NCBI GenBank assembly: GCA_017255395.1
Contig: JAFKDC010000011.1
Coordinates: forward strand, 117,126 to 181,125
Source: Enemella evansiae
GTDB taxonomy: Bacteria > Pseudomonadota > Alphaproteobacteria > Rhodobacterales > Rhodobacteraceae
Direction: 5' to 3'
Length of the DNA: 64,000 nt
Shown: positions 48,697-58,359 of the stretch, piece after piece
How the letters are laid out: every line of letters begins with the position of its first letter
Position numbering within the stretch: the stretch's first letter is position 1
The notes under the pieces: generated by a model
The model's database searches: none
What the model was told of the DNA's origin: nothing
What the model saw: the letters and a program-made list of their open reading frames with translations, nothing else
Made by a program: the position numbers and the translations under genes

Positions 48697-48867
48697 CCCC
48701 CTAAAGCGTCCGGACGACCGCCCGTCGCCAGGCCGGGCGCCGGACCCCGCCACGAGAGGATGCGTCACAGACCGGTCTCTCCGCTCTGCGGACCAAGCCC
48801 CCGCCTTGACACGCCCGCACCCGCCGCCCATGAAGCGCGGGGAACCAATTCGGGGGCAAAGGGCACC

Positions 48868-49701
48868 ATGGCGAAAGCAGAAAAGAAGGGCGGAATCGTC
48901 GAGACCGTCAAGACGATCGTCTACGCGCTGCTGATCGCGGGCGTCTTCCGCACCTTCCTGTTCCAGCCCTTCTGGATTCCCTCGGGCTCGATGAAGGACA
49001 CGCTGCTGATCGGCGACTTCCTCTTCGTCAACAAGATGGCCTACGGCTATTCCTACGCCTCCTGCCCCTCGATCATCATCCCGCGCTTCGGCATCGACAT
49101 CGATGCCAAGGACATCTGCGGCTGGGCCGACGGCGACAACAGCCGCCTGTTCGGCGGCGAGCCGCAGCGTGGCGACGTGGTGGTCTTCCGCCACCCGGTC
49201 ACCGGGCGTGACTTCATCAAGCGGCTGATCGGCCTGCCCGGCGACCGCGTCCAGATGAAGGCCGGCCTGCTCCACATCAACGACCAGCCGGTGACGGTCG
49301 AACCCGACGGCCAGTTCGTCGAGACCGCCGCGCCGCAGGGCCCGCAGGGGCTGCGCCCGCGCTGCAAGGAGGGCCCGGTGGGCCCCGGCGGCGCCTGCAC
49401 CAAGGACAAGTACATCGAGACCCTGCCCGGCGGCACCCAGCATTCGATCCTCGACATCGCCATGCAGGGGTCGGACAACACCTCGGTCTATACCGTGCCC
49501 GAGGGCCACTTCTTCTTCATGGGCGACAACCGCGACAACTCGTCGGATTCGCGCGTGCCCAATATCGCGCAGGGCGTTGGCTTTGTGCCCTACGAGAACC
49601 TCGTGGGCCGGGCCGACCGGGTGATGTTCTCCTCGGCTGGCCGGTCGATGCTCTACTTCTGGACCTGGCGCTCCGACCGCTTCTTCCACCGGATCGACTG
49701 A
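48868..49701 (+). CDS. lepB: Signal peptidase I
   Basis: This 277-residue inner-membrane protease cleaves signal peptides on the periplasmic face. There is one N-terminal membrane segment ([17 protein letters not shown]), then the nucleophile S41 in [10 protein letters not shown] and the general base K118 in [14 protein letters not shown]. The box [16 protein letters not shown] follows. An insert with a Pro/Gly-rich, Cys-containing segment (about 140-170) lies in the periplasmic domain. It is 8 bases before rnc. Confidence 0.95.
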   Translation: MAKAEKKGGIVETVKTIVYALLIAGVFRTFLFQPFWIPSGSMKDTLLIGDFLFVNKMAYGYSYASCPSIIIPRFGIDIDAKDICGWADGDNSRLFGGEPQRGDVVVFRHPVTGRDFIKRLIGLPGDRVQMKAGLLHINDQPVTVEPDGQFVETAAPQGPQGLRPRCKEGPVGPGGACTKDKYIETLPGGTQHSILDIAMQGSDNTSVYTVPEGHFFFMGDNRDNSSDSRVPNIAQGVGFVPYENLVGRADRVMFSSAGRSMLYFWTWRSDRFFHRID

Positions 49702-49708
49702 GGCCGCG

Positions 49709-50395
49709 ATGGCGCAGGCAAAGCTATCGGCGGATCTTCAGGCGCTTCAGGACCGGCTGGGCCATGCCTTCGCCGACCCGCGCCTGTTGCGCCGCGCCGT
49801 GACCCATGCCTCGATGTCCGGCCCCGGGCGCGAGGACAACCAGCGGCTCGAATTCCTCGGCGACCGGGTGCTGGGCCTGGTCATGGCCGAAGCGCTGCTG
49901 AAGGCCGACCGCAAGGCCTCGGAGGGGCAGCTTGCACCGCGCTACAACGCGCTGGTCCGCAAGGAGACCTGCGCCGACGTCGCCCGCGAGGTCGGTCTGG
50001 GCGAGGCGCTGAAGCTAGGCCGCTCCGAGCAGATGTCCGGCGGCCGCCGCAAGCTGGCACTTCTGGGCGACGCAATGGAGGCGGTGATCGCCGCCGTCTA
50101 CCTCGACGCGGGCTTCGAGGTGGCGCAGGCGCTGATCCTGCGGCTCTGGGGCGACCGCATCGGCAGCGTCGAGGAAGACGCCAAGGACGCCAAGACCGCG
50201 TTGCAGGAATGGGCGCAGGGCCGCGGGTTGCCGCCCCCGGTCTACGCCGTGGTCGAACGCACCGGCCCCGACCACGCGCCGGTCTTCACCATCGAGGCGC
50301 AGCTCTCGACCGGAGAGGCCGCACAAGCCACCGCCCCCGCCAAGCGACAGGCCGAACAGGCGGCAGCCCGGGCCCTGCTCGACCGGCTGGACTGA
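49709..50395 (+). CDS. rnc: Ribonuclease III
   Basis: This 228-residue double-strand-specific endoribonuclease processes rRNA and other transcripts. The signature [20 protein letters not shown] carries the catalytic acidic cluster, and [19 protein letters not shown] the second acidic site. The dsRNA-binding domain occupies about 155-226 ([20 protein letters not shown] to [10 protein letters not shown]). One base separates its stop from the following small gene. Confidence 0.95.
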   Translation: MAQAKLSADLQALQDRLGHAFADPRLLRRAVTHASMSGPGREDNQRLEFLGDRVLGLVMAEALLKADRKASEGQLAPRYNALVRKETCADVAREVGLGEALKLGRSEQMSGGRRKLALLGDAMEAVIAAVYLDAGFEVAQALILRLWGDRIGSVEEDAKDAKTALQEWAQGRGLPPPVYAVVERTGPDHAPVFTIEAQLSTGEAAQATAPAKRQAEQAAARALLDRLD

Positions 50396-50396
50396 A

Positions 50397-50732
50397 ATGG
50401 CGGCATCAAATCCCCTAAATCTGTTCCGTCGCTTGTGGCCGAGGCGCGCCGTGAAACGCTGGAACACGCTGAACCTCGACCGGGATCTCGGATCGGTCGA
50501 ACTCTTGTTGGCTCTGGAACGCAGTTTTGGCATCACACTCACCGAAAAAGAGGCCGCCGAATTGGTGACGATGGGCCAGCTCGAAAATCTCGTGCGCCAG
50601 AAACTGGAAGAAAGACCAGACTTCGATCCGATCTGGGCCATGCTTGCGGGCCTCGCCGCTGCCTACGGTTCGGCCCACCATCCCATCGACCGCGACACGA
50701 CGTTCTTCGCCAAGGGCGCATCACCCCGATGA
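50397..50732 (+). CDS. Acyl-carrier-like small protein lacking the DSL serine
   Basis: This 111-residue protein of unknown function has a middle part (TLNLDRDLGSVELLLALERS, then FGITLTEKEAAELVTMGQLE) that resembles helices II-III of acyl carrier proteins. The D-S-L motif carrying phosphopantetheine is missing: the stretch reads DLGSVEL where ACP has DLGADSLDTVEL. An N-terminal basic region (RRLWPRRAVKRW) and a C-terminal tail extend it beyond ACP length. It is one base after rnc and overlaps the EamA gene by 4 bases, so it is translated within the operon. Confidence 0.7.
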   Translation: MAASNPLNLFRRLWPRRAVKRWNTLNLDRDLGSVELLLALERSFGITLTEKEAAELVTMGQLENLVRQKLEERPDFDPIWAMLAGLAAAYGSAHHPIDRDTTFFAKGASPR

Positions 50733-51610
50733 CAGACAACCTGCGCGGCGCCCTCTGGATGATCCTCGCCATGCTCGGCTTCGGGATCGAGGATGCCTTC
50801 TTCAAGGCCGCCACCGGCACGGGCGGCATCACGCCGGGCATGGCCACCCTGCAGTTCGGCCTCTTCGCCATGCTGATCTACGCGGGCTACGCGCTGGCCC
50901 GGGGCGTGCCGCTCTGGACCCGCGACTACCTGCGCGGCCCGCTGCTGATCCGCACCGGTTTCGAGATCACCGGGCGGCTCTTCTTCGCCCTCTCGCTCGC
51001 CTACACCCCCCTGTCGACGACCTCGGCCATCCTGCAGGCCGCGCCGCTCTTCGTCATGCTGGGCGCGGCACTGGTGCTGAAGGAAAAGATCGGCCCGCGC
51101 CGCTGGGCCGCCATGGCGGTGGGCTTCGTGGGTGTCCTGCTGATCGTCCGCCCGACGCCCGCTGCGTTCCAGCCCAACGCCATCCTCGCCCTGCTCGGCA
51201 TGATCGGCTTCGCGGGGCGCGACCTGATGACCCGCGTCGCGCCGCCCCGCGTCCACACCGTGCAGATGGGCGTGCTGGGCTTTGCCGTGGTCACCGTCGC
51301 AGGGGTGATCATCCTCGCCTTCGAACCCGGCGCGCCGGCCCTGCCGACAACGACCGCCGCCGCGCTTGTCACCGGCACGGCGCTGTCCGGGGTCCTCGGC
51401 TATACCGCCATGACGCTGGCCATGCGCACCGGAGAGGTGGGCGTCGTCGCCCCCTTCCGCTATTCCCGCCTGATCGTGGCGCTGATCCTCGCCTACCTGC
51501 TCTTCGACGAACGCCCCGACGCGCTGACCCTGACCGGCGCCGCGCTGATCGTCGCCGCAGGCATCTACTCGCTGATCCGCGACAACCGCCGCCGCACGGC
51601 GAAACCCTGA
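50729..51610 (+). CDS. EamA/DMT-family transporter
   Basis: This 293-residue protein has ten hydrophobic segments in two EamA halves (ALWMILAMLGFGIEDAFFKA ... GVLLIVRPTP and AILALLGMIGFAGRDLMTRV ... GIYSLIRDNRR). It is a drug/metabolite-transporter-type permease; substrate unknown. It starts at ATGA overlapping the acyl-carrier-like gene. It interrupts the usual rnc-era adjacency and is followed by 388 bases before era. Confidence 0.86.
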   Translation: MTDNLRGALWMILAMLGFGIEDAFFKAATGTGGITPGMATLQFGLFAMLIYAGYALARGVPLWTRDYLRGPLLIRTGFEITGRLFFALSLAYTPLSTTSAILQAAPLFVMLGAALVLKEKIGPRRWAAMAVGFVGVLLIVRPTPAAFQPNAILALLGMIGFAGRDLMTRVAPPRVHTVQMGVLGFAVVTVAGVIILAFEPGAPALPTTTAAALVTGTALSGVLGYTAMTLAMRTGEVGVVAPFRYSRLIVALILAYLLFDERPDALTLTGAALIVAAGIYSLIRDNRRRTAKP

Positions 51611-51998
51611 CCCGACACCGTTCCGCGAAGACACCGGCATCTGCGCGCGCCGGTCCCTCCTGTGATCGAGAGGACGGGCGCCCCGGAACGCCCTCCAAGA
51701 CAATCCGACCGCCCCCCTGGCCACGGGGCAAGACATCCCCTGGCCCGAAGCCCGGAACAAATACCGCAGGACAGCATCTCACCGGCCTGCGCCCACCGCG
51801 ACATCGCACCCTGCCACGGACAAAACCCCTTTGCACTATGGCGAAACCCGCCCGAACCCGCTATGCCGGTCCGGTTCGGACCCGGATCGGCTGCGCCGCC
51901 TCCCGCTTCGGCCGAACGCAACACGCCGCCGCTTTTTCCTGTAGACTGCATCGAACCGCTTCGACCGCATCCTGACCACCTCTGAGACCGAGACCAAA
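51611..51998. other. 388-bp gap before era
   Basis: No gene is supported. The part next to era becomes less GC-rich (CTTTTTCCTGTAGACTGCAT near 51935-51955) and may carry an era promoter, but no confident -35/-10 pair is seen. Confidence 0.4.
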
Positions 51999-52907
51999 AT
52001 GACCACACGCGCGGGCTTTGTCGCCCTGATCGGAGAGCCCAACGCGGGCAAATCGACCCTGACCAACCGAATGGTGGGGGCCAAGGTCTCGATCGTGACC
52101 CACAAGGTCCAGACCACCCGCGCCCGCATTCGCGGCGTGGCGATCGAGGGCGAAGCACAGATCGTCTTCGTCGACACGCCGGGCCTCTTCCAGCCGCGCC
52201 GCAGGCTCGACCGCGCCATGGTCGCCGCCGCCTGGGGCGGCGCCGCCGACGCCGATATCGTGGTGTTGCTGGTCGAGGCGCACCGGGGCATGACCGCAGG
52301 CGTCAAGACCATCCTCGACCGCCTCGCTGACCTGCCGAAGACTGCCCGCGTGGCGCTGGCGATCAACAAGATCGACCGCACGCAGGCCGAAACCCTGCTG
52401 AGCCTCTCCAAGGCCCTGAACGACGCCTACGCCTTCGAGCGCACCTTCATGATCTCCGCCGAGAAGGGCCACGGCACCGAGGATCTGAAGGCCTGGCTGG
52501 GCGCCGAATTGCCCGAAGGCCCGTGGCTTTACCCCGAGGACCAGATCGCCGACCTGCCCCTGCGCATGATCGCCGCAGAGATGACGCGCGAAAAGCTGAC
52601 CCTGCGCCTGCATCAGGAACTGCCCTACCAACTGACGGTCGAGACCGAAAGCTGGCAGGAACGCGGCGACGGCTCCGCCCGCATCGACCAGGTGATCTAC
52701 GTCGCCCGCGACGGACACAAGGGCATCGTGCTGGGCCACAAGGGCGAGACGGTCAAGGCGATCTCCAAGGCCGCCCGTGAAGAACTCGAGGAATTCCTCG
52801 GTCGCAAGATCCACCTCTTCGTGCAGGTCAAGGTCCGCGAGAAATGGCTCGAAGAGGCCGAGCGCTACTCCGAGATGGGCCTCGACTTCAAGGACGGAAA
52901 CAGCTGA
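51999..52907 (+). CDS. era: GTPase Era
   Basis: This 302-residue GTPase checkpoint in 30S assembly has G1 GEPNAGKSTL, G2/switch VQTTRARIRGV, G3 DTPGLFQPRR and G4 NKID. The C-terminal KH RNA-binding domain (from about 205) has IYVARDGHKGIVLGHKGETVKAISKAAREELEEFLGRKIHLF split over the usual GxxG region. The ATG at 51999 starts the standard N-terminus. It follows rnc by two unrelated genes. Confidence 0.95.
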   Translation: MTTRAGFVALIGEPNAGKSTLTNRMVGAKVSIVTHKVQTTRARIRGVAIEGEAQIVFVDTPGLFQPRRRLDRAMVAAAWGGAADADIVVLLVEAHRGMTAGVKTILDRLADLPKTARVALAINKIDRTQAETLLSLSKALNDAYAFERTFMISAEKGHGTEDLKAWLGAELPEGPWLYPEDQIADLPLRMIAAEMTREKLTLRLHQELPYQLTVETESWQERGDGSARIDQVIYVARDGHKGIVLGHKGETVKAISKAAREELEEFLGRKIHLFVQVKVREKWLEEAERYSEMGLDFKDGNS

Positions 52908-52995
52908 CAACAAAGGCTTTCCCGGCGCCTCACACCTGAACAGACCCCACTGCCCGCCCGGATCACGCGCGCCGAACGACCACCGCTTCTCCCGG

Positions 52996-53039
52996 TTTCT
53001 TCTGTCCGGAAATATCCCGGGGGGCAGAGCCCCCTCCTC
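52996..53039 (+). repeat. AAATATCCCGGGGGG intergenic repeat with hairpin tail
   Basis: TTTCTTCTGTCCGGAAATAT, then CCCGGGGGGC, then AGAGCCCCC closing a hairpin with the preceding G-run. It is the most complete plus-strand copy, between era and the DUF1491 gene. Confidence 0.7.
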
Positions 53040-53108
53040 GTGCCGGTCAAAGGCAGGCCGCCAGGGACCGCCCGGAGCGCCGCCGCCCGCCCCATGGAGA
53101 GGAAGATC

Positions 53109-53438
53109 ATGACCCGCCTCAGCACCCGCTTCTGGATCGACGCCTACCGCCGCCGCCTCGCGCTTCGGGACATTCCCGCCTTCGTCACCGCGCATGGCGA
53201 CGACACGGCGGGCGCCGTTCTGGTGAAGCTCGCCACGCTGGACGGGCAGGCCCGCGCCTTCACCCGGGGCTTCGACCTGATGACCGGGGCGCGGCAATGG
53301 ACGGAACTCGCCGCCGGCCCCGAAGCCGAGGTCGATGCCGCCATCGCGCGTCAGCGCGGCTTCGACCCGGACCTCTGGGTCATCGAGGTGGAAGACCGTC
53401 AGGGACGGCATCTTCTGGACGAGGACGGTCTCGGCTGA
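53109..53438 (+). CDS. DUF1491 family protein
   Basis: This 109-residue protein (STRFWIDAYRRRLALRDIPA, TLDGQARAFTRGFDLMTGARQW, ARQRGFDPDLWVIEVEDRQGRHLLDE) matches the alphaproteobacterial DUF1491 family. No function is known. The ATG at 53109 follows GGAGAGGAAGATC. Its last 59 bases overlap the end of the convergent membrane-protein gene on the other strand. Confidence 0.82.
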   Translation: MTRLSTRFWIDAYRRRLALRDIPAFVTAHGDDTAGAVLVKLATLDGQARAFTRGFDLMTGARQWTELAAGPEAEVDAAIARQRGFDPDLWVIEVEDRQGRHLLDEDGLG

Positions 53439-54024
53439 GACTCTTCGCCAGCGCCACCAGCACCAGCCCCGCCAGCCAGAAGACCACCCCCAGCGCGACA
53501 ATCCACAGCAGCACCGGCCCCCAGCCGATCTTCGGCGGATCGATGAAGAAATAGGGATGCCGCCCGTCGATCTCTCCGCGGATCAGCGCATAGGCCATGT
53601 AAAGCCCCGGCCAGCCGATCCACCAGAGCGCGTGCCGCCATACCAGTCCGGCCCGGGGTGCGAAGGCCAGCCACCACAGGAACAGGGCGATGGGCACGGC
53701 GGTGTGCAGGCCCTGGTCCGTCCACCAGCGCAGCCCGTCGAAGTCGAGCGCCAGCAGCGCGTGATACACGATGCCCACGATCGCCATCCACAGGGTCAGC
53801 CCCGCCGCCCAGACCGCCGGAACCCGCCAGCCCAAGGCCACCGCCGTCATGGTCACAGCCGTCAACCCGTTGGTGAGAATGGTGAAATAACGCCCGGTCC
53901 GCCAAAGCTCCTGCCAAAGCGAGGCCTCGGGCGCGCGGGCCAGCCCAAGGCGGACATGGGTCACCAGAACGACCCAGCACAAGAGGGCCAAGAGCAGGGC
54001 AAAGAGGCGGGCAGAGCGCGACAT
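53380..54024 (-). CDS. Pr6Pr-type membrane protein
   Basis: This 214-residue protein has six hydrophobic segments (LFALLLALLCWVVLVTHV, YFTILTNGLTAVTMTAVAL, VWAAGLTLWMAIVGIVYHAL, TAVPIALFLWWLAFA, WIGWPGLYMAYALI, VLLWIVALGVVFWLAGLVLV) and the motif RYFTILTN, in line with the Pr6Pr (FAR-17a/AIG1-like) group. Role unknown. Its C-terminal 19 codons overlap the DUF1491 gene tail-to-tail. The start at 54024 gives MSRSARLFALLL. Confidence 0.78.
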   Translation of the reverse strand: MSRSARLFALLLALLCWVVLVTHVRLGLARAPEASLWQELWRTGRYFTILTNGLTAVTMTAVALGWRVPAVWAAGLTLWMAIVGIVYHALLALDFDGLRWWTDQGLHTAVPIALFLWWLAFAPRAGLVWRHALWWIGWPGLYMAYALIRGEIDGRHPYFFIDPPKIGWGPVLLWIVALGVVFWLAGLVLVALAKSLSRDRPRPEDAVPDGLPPR

Positions 54025-54402
54025 TGCTCCAGCATGCCGCCTGCCCGACGCATCGGCAAGCCTGCCCGGACCACCTCTCACACCCCTCGCGCCTGCCGCA
54101 TTGATCCACCGCCCGCTCCCGCTCCTCAGCGGTTCGGTGGAACGCCGCCCGGCGCGCCGGCGACCGGCCTCGCGGGCCTTGCAGCTGCCCCTCTGCCCGG
54201 CAGGCACGCGCGCTACGGCCAACCGCCGACGCCCGCGACACCCGCTCGCAACCCTCGCCGCGCCGTCTCTTTCGCCAGCCCCGCCAACAAGGCAGCCTGG
54301 AAAAGCCCGGTGCCGGGCCGGTTCTGCACCCGCCCGGCCCCGGTTTGCATTCGCGTCAGGACAGGCAGGCCATCCCGACGCGGTCCCATGGGCCCCGCGC
54401 CC
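54025..54402. other. 378-bp gap, nothing recognised except a terminator
   Basis: GC-rich sequence between the Pr6Pr-type gene start and the end of the second MltB-like gene. It contains the probable terminator at 54297-54318 and presumably the promoter of the membrane-protein gene. No open frame here is convincing. Confidence 0.4.
54297..54318 (-). terminator. Probable terminator of the second MltB-like gene
   Basis: On the minus strand GCCCG-GCAC-CGGGC is followed by TTTTCC. It lies about 85 bases beyond the gene's stop. The short stem makes it moderately convincing. Confidence 0.5.
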
Positions 54403-55650
54403 TTAGCGCAGGCGCTCCAGCAAGGCGCGCGAGGGCTGGCCGGTCACGCTCAGCCCATTGGCCGCCTGATAGGCCGAGATCGCGGCCTCGGTCTTCTTGC
54501 CCATGACCCCGTCCGGCGTGCCCGCGTCGAAGCCCGCGCGCGTCAGGCCGGCCTGCAGGGCCTTGCGGTCCTGCAACGTCAGCCCGTTGGCATCCGGGCC
54601 GAAGGACGCGACCAGCGGACCGCTCCCGGCAAGACGCCCGGCCATGTAGCCCACGCCAAGGCCGTAGTTCTCGGAAGGGTTGTAGCGCAGGATCATGTTG
54701 AAGTTGTGGAAGACCAGGAAGGCGGGTGCGCCCAGCCCCATCGGCGCCAGCACCGCCGCCGGTCCTGCGTCGGGCAGCGCACCGCCCCGGGCGGCGGTCA
54801 CGCCCAGCGCCTGCCACTGCGCCACCGACCGCCGGTTGCCGCGCCCGATGGCGGCGTCGAACCCCTGCGGCAGCCGCACTTCCAGCCCCCAGGGCTGACC
54901 GCGGCGCCAGCCCGCGTCCGACAGGAAGCGCGCCGTCGTGGCAAAGGCGTCAATGGGGTTGTCCGACCAGATGTCCCGCTTGCCGTCGCCGTCGAAATCG
55001 ACCGCATGGCGCTGGTAGGCATCCGGGATCAGCTGTGTGTGCCCCATGGCCCCGGCCCAGCTGCCGACCAGTTGCTCGGGCCGCGCGTCGCCGGTCTGCA
55101 GAAGGCGCAGGGCATTCATCAGGTTCGATTCGAAGAAGGCGCCGCGCCGCCCCTCCCAGGCCAGCGTCGAGGTGGCCGAGATCACCGGGATCTTGCCGCG
55201 CCGCGTGCCGAAGTAGCTTTCCAGCCCCCAGATCGACCCGAGGATATCGGCAGAGACGCCATAGCGGGCTTCGACCTGCGCAAGCGCCGCGCGCTGCGCC
55301 CCGACCATCCGGCGCCCGAAGGTGACCTTCTCTTCGGGGGCAACGATGGCGAGGTAATCTTCCAGCGAGCGTTTGAACTCGGTCTGGTTGCGGTCGCGTT
55401 CGATCACCCCGGGCAGGTAGCCCTGCCCGCGAAAGCCCGCCGTCAGCACCGCATCGGTGATTCCGCGCCGCCGGGCGCGCTCCTTGAAGGCCAGCACCCA
55501 GGCATCGTAGTCCGCATTGGGCTGCGGGCGCAGGCCCGGATCCAGCTCCGGGTCGGGGCGTGCGACATCGGGGATCGCCATCCCCGCCCCGCATCCCGCA
55601 AGCCACAGGGCCGCGGGCGCCATCATGACCAGACGCCTGTTGAGTGTCAT
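54403..55650 (-). CDS. Lytic murein transglycosylase lipoprotein, MltB-like (second)
   Basis: This 415-residue enzyme has a lipoprotein signal (PAALWLAGCGAGMA) and an SLT_2 catalytic domain with the catalytic Glu in LGSIWGLESYFGTRRGKIPV, AGAMGHTQLIPDAYQRHAVDFDGDGKRD and FHNFNMILRYNPSENYGLGV. A C-terminal peptidoglycan-binding domain follows (LQAGLTRAGFDAGTPDGVMGKKTEAAIS). It should cleave murein from the inner face of the outer membrane. It is paralogous to the secreted enzyme at 28003-29178. Confidence 0.9.
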   Translation of the reverse strand: MTLNRRLVMMAPAALWLAGCGAGMAIPDVARPDPELDPGLRPQPNADYDAWVLAFKERARRRGITDAVLTAGFRGQGYLPGVIERDRNQTEFKRSLEDYLAIVAPEEKVTFGRRMVGAQRAALAQVEARYGVSADILGSIWGLESYFGTRRGKIPVISATSTLAWEGRRGAFFESNLMNALRLLQTGDARPEQLVGSWAGAMGHTQLIPDAYQRHAVDFDGDGKRDIWSDNPIDAFATTARFLSDAGWRRGQPWGLEVRLPQGFDAAIGRGNRRSVAQWQALGVTAARGGALPDAGPAAVLAPMGLGAPAFLVFHNFNMILRYNPSENYGLGVGYMAGRLAGSGPLVASFGPDANGLTLQDRKALQAGLTRAGFDAGTPDGVMGKKTEAAISAYQAANGLSVTGQPSRALLERLR

Positions 55651-56025
55651 TGTTCGTCTCCTGCCGTGGTGTTCTTGATTGCCTCGCCGCCAATCTACCG
55701 CAGGGAGCCCGGGGCCCACAACCGGCGCGCGCGACACGTGGCGCCAGCGTGCCGGTCCCTGCGGCAGGGCGCGGATCGCGGCAGCCCCTTGCCTGCGCAT
55801 CCGGCGCCTGCACCGCGCGCTCTTCTGCGCCCGGTCAGACAGGGTTCGGTCCTCCGAAAAGACGCGCGACATGCGGGGAAAAGGACAAACGCGGCGCATT
55901 TCCCGATGTCGAAGCCTCGCCTTTTCCACTTTCTTTCACGGATCGTTAAGAAGGCTGCCCCACTCTTCGCAGGGGCCGGGCGACGGGATTGCCCGGCGCA
56001 GAACCCTGGACCGGGAAAGACACGC
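55651..56025. other. 375-bp divergent region upstream of the sensor kinase
   Basis: No gene is supported. An open frame continues from here into the kinase but looks non-coding until about 55904. The AT-richer stretch CTTTTCCACTTTCTTTCACG (55919-55938) with GTTAAG just after may hold the kinase promoter. Confidence 0.4.
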
Positions 56026-58347
56026 GTGGCACGCTGGGACCAGAACCGAAGCCGCTTTACCCGCATCGGATTTCGCGAGCGCCTGATCCTGTTGGGGCTG
56101 CTGGCTTCACTGCTGGCGGCGTTGATGGTGGGAACGATCGGCTACCGCGCCACCGACCATGCGGCGCGGGATGGCGCCTCCGCCCTTCTGGCGGCAGAGG
56201 CACGGCTGAACGCGGAACGCGTCATGGCGCCCCTCGAGACCATGCGGACCGAGACGGAGATCTTCGCCCGCCTGCCGATCGTGGGACGCATGGCCCCCGG
56301 GTCCGGCCTTCCAGAGGCACAGCGCGAGGATCTGAAACGCCGACTGGGGCTGGTCTTCTCCACCCTGCTGAGCGAGCGTCCCGCCTATTTCCAGGCCCGC
56401 CTGATCGCGCTGGCCGATGGCGGGCGCGAGATCGTGCGCATCGACATCGGCCCGGGCGGCGCGCAAACCGTTGCGGATGACGCGCTACAGCGCAAGGGGG
56501 CCGAACCCTACATGGCGCCGCTCATGCAGGGGATGGTGGGGCACGGGTATTTTTCAGCCGTCACCCTGAACCGGGAACATGGGCACGTGCAGGACAATGC
56601 CGCCGTGACGATCCGCTACGTCCAGCCGGTGCGCGACAGCCGGGGGCGCATCTTCGGGGCCATCGTGCTGAACGCGGACATGACCCGGCTGTTCGGGGCG
56701 GTCACGCCGCACCTCGCCCCCGATCACCGGCTGCACATCGTCACCGATAGCGGCGATCACATCACGCTGGGGCCCGAGGGGCCGGAAAACACCCTCCGGT
56801 TCCACGGCGCCCCGGATTTCCAGCCGCTCGACTGGCCCGGTGCGGGGCATGCCCTGACGGCGGAGGGACAGCGCTTCGACGCCGGTGGAATCGTCGCCCA
56901 CGCGCTGACGCAGCCCTTGCGGGGCGCGGCCGGGCCGATGCCCCTGACCGTCGTCGTCACCACGCCTCTGGCCAGCCTGCTGGCCCCGGTCCACGACCTT
57001 CTGAAACACACCGTGCTACTGTCCGTCCTTGCAGGGGCGCTGGCCCTGACGCTCAGCTTCGCGGTCTGGCGCCTGACCACCCGACCGATCAAGCCGCTTC
57101 TGGCCCTGACGGAACAGGCGCTGTCCCGCCACGCGTCGGGCAAGGCCGTGGCGCTGGATACGACGGGGGATGCGATCAATGACCTCAAGGGGTCTCTGGT
57201 GGCCGTGCTGGACAATCTGTCCGAGGCCAGCGACCGCGCGCGGGCCATGTTTCAGGGCACCGCCGACGGCGTCATGATGGTCCGGCGCGACGGCACTCTC
57301 ACCGATATCAACCCATCTGCGCTGGCTATGTTCGGCTATCGCCCGGACGATACCGTCACGCTGGAAATGCTGGTTCCGCCGGAGTCCCGCATTGCCCACC
57401 GCGCGCTTGTGCAAGAGGCGGACATCGGCCCGCAGGGGCGCCGCATGGCCGGGACGCGCCCAATCCACGGTGTGCGCGCCGACGGTTCCACCTTCCCGAT
57501 CGAAATCACCATAAGCCCGGTGGACTATCGCGGAGAGACGCGATTCGTCGCCATGATCCGCGACATCTCTGTCCGGGCCGCGACAGAGGCGGAGCGCGAG
57601 GCCCTGATCGCCGACCTGGGCCGGGCGAAAGCCGACCTCGAACGCTCCAACGACGAGCTTAACAGCTTCGCCTATGTCGCCTCACACGATCTGAAGGCGC
57701 CGCTGCGGGTGATCGACAACGCCTCACGCTGGCTGGAAGAGGATCTGGGCGGAACCCTCGACGAGGACTCGCTGGAAAATATCGGCCTGATGCGCAGCCG
57801 CGTGGCACGCATGGAACGGCTGCTCGACGACCTTCTGATCCACTCGCGGATCGGGCGCGACGACCGGGTCCATGCGCCGGTGCACGGCGACGAGCTGATG
57901 GCCGCAGTCCGTGGTCTGACCAACCCGCCCGAGGGCTTCACCATAGAGATAGACGAAAGCCTGTCCCGGATCTCGCTGCCCCGCATGCCGATCCAGAACG
58001 TGCTTCTGAACCTCGTCTCGAACGCCATCAAGCATCACGACCGCACCGACGGCACCGTCCGCGTCTCGGTCGAGGAAACGCCAAGGGCCTATGTCTTCAC
58101 CGTCGCCGACGACGGGCCGGGCATCGCGCCAGAATATCACGAGCGCATCTTCGGCATGTTCACCACCCTGCGCCCCCGCGATCAGGTCGCAGGCAGCGGC
58201 ATGGGGCTGGCCATGGTGCGCAAGACGCTGGTCACCGTCGGCGGCGAGATTGCCCTGACTTCCGCACCCGGAGAGGGCAGCCGCTTCGTCGTCACCTGGC
58301 CCCGCGCCGCGGCCTCTGCGCCGGGGCAGCCGGACAAGGCAGCCTGA
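56026..58347 (+). CDS. Membrane sensor histidine kinase with PAS domain
   Basis: This 773-residue kinase has TM1 (about 20-40), a large periplasmic Cache-like sensor (about 45-325), TM2 (329-348), HAMP (349-403) and PAS (405-516, FQGTADGVMMVRRDGTLTDI). HisKA follows with H554 in YVASHDLKAPLRVI, then HATPase with N-box NLVSNAIKHH, G1 DDGPGI and G2 GSGMGLAM. The start is taken as GTG at 56026, giving a short basic N-terminus before TM1; an ATG at 55904 is an alternative without a ribosome-binding site. It leads a three-gene signalling cluster. Confidence 0.85.
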   Translation: MARWDQNRSRFTRIGFRERLILLGLLASLLAALMVGTIGYRATDHAARDGASALLAAEARLNAERVMAPLETMRTETEIFARLPIVGRMAPGSGLPEAQREDLKRRLGLVFSTLLSERPAYFQARLIALADGGREIVRIDIGPGGAQTVADDALQRKGAEPYMAPLMQGMVGHGYFSAVTLNREHGHVQDNAAVTIRYVQPVRDSRGRIFGAIVLNADMTRLFGAVTPHLAPDHRLHIVTDSGDHITLGPEGPENTLRFHGAPDFQPLDWPGAGHALTAEGQRFDAGGIVAHALTQPLRGAAGPMPLTVVVTTPLASLLAPVHDLLKHTVLLSVLAGALALTLSFAVWRLTTRPIKPLLALTEQALSRHASGKAVALDTTGDAINDLKGSLVAVLDNLSEASDRARAMFQGTADGVMMVRRDGTLTDINPSALAMFGYRPDDTVTLEMLVPPESRIAHRALVQEADIGPQGRRMAGTRPIHGVRADGSTFPIEITISPVDYRGETRFVAMIRDISVRAATEAEREALIADLGRAKADLERSNDELNSFAYVASHDLKAPLRVIDNASRWLEEDLGGTLDEDSLENIGLMRSRVARMERLLDDLLIHSRIGRDDRVHAPVHGDELMAAVRGLTNPPEGFTIEIDESLSRISLPRMPIQNVLLNLVSNAIKHHDRTDGTVRVSVEETPRAYVFTVADDGPGIAPEYHERIFGMFTTLRPRDQVAGSGMGLAMVRKTLVTVGGEIALTSAPGEGSRFVVTWPRAAASAPGQPDKAA

Positions 58348-58359
58348 GGAACGGAGCCG

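Noticed and set aside
53335..56025. In-frame upstream extension of the sensor kinase to 1670 codons
   Set aside because: The extension runs across the antisense of the Pr6Pr-type and MltB-like genes and is low-complexity; a kinase starting at 56026 has a normal length and N-terminal membrane segment.
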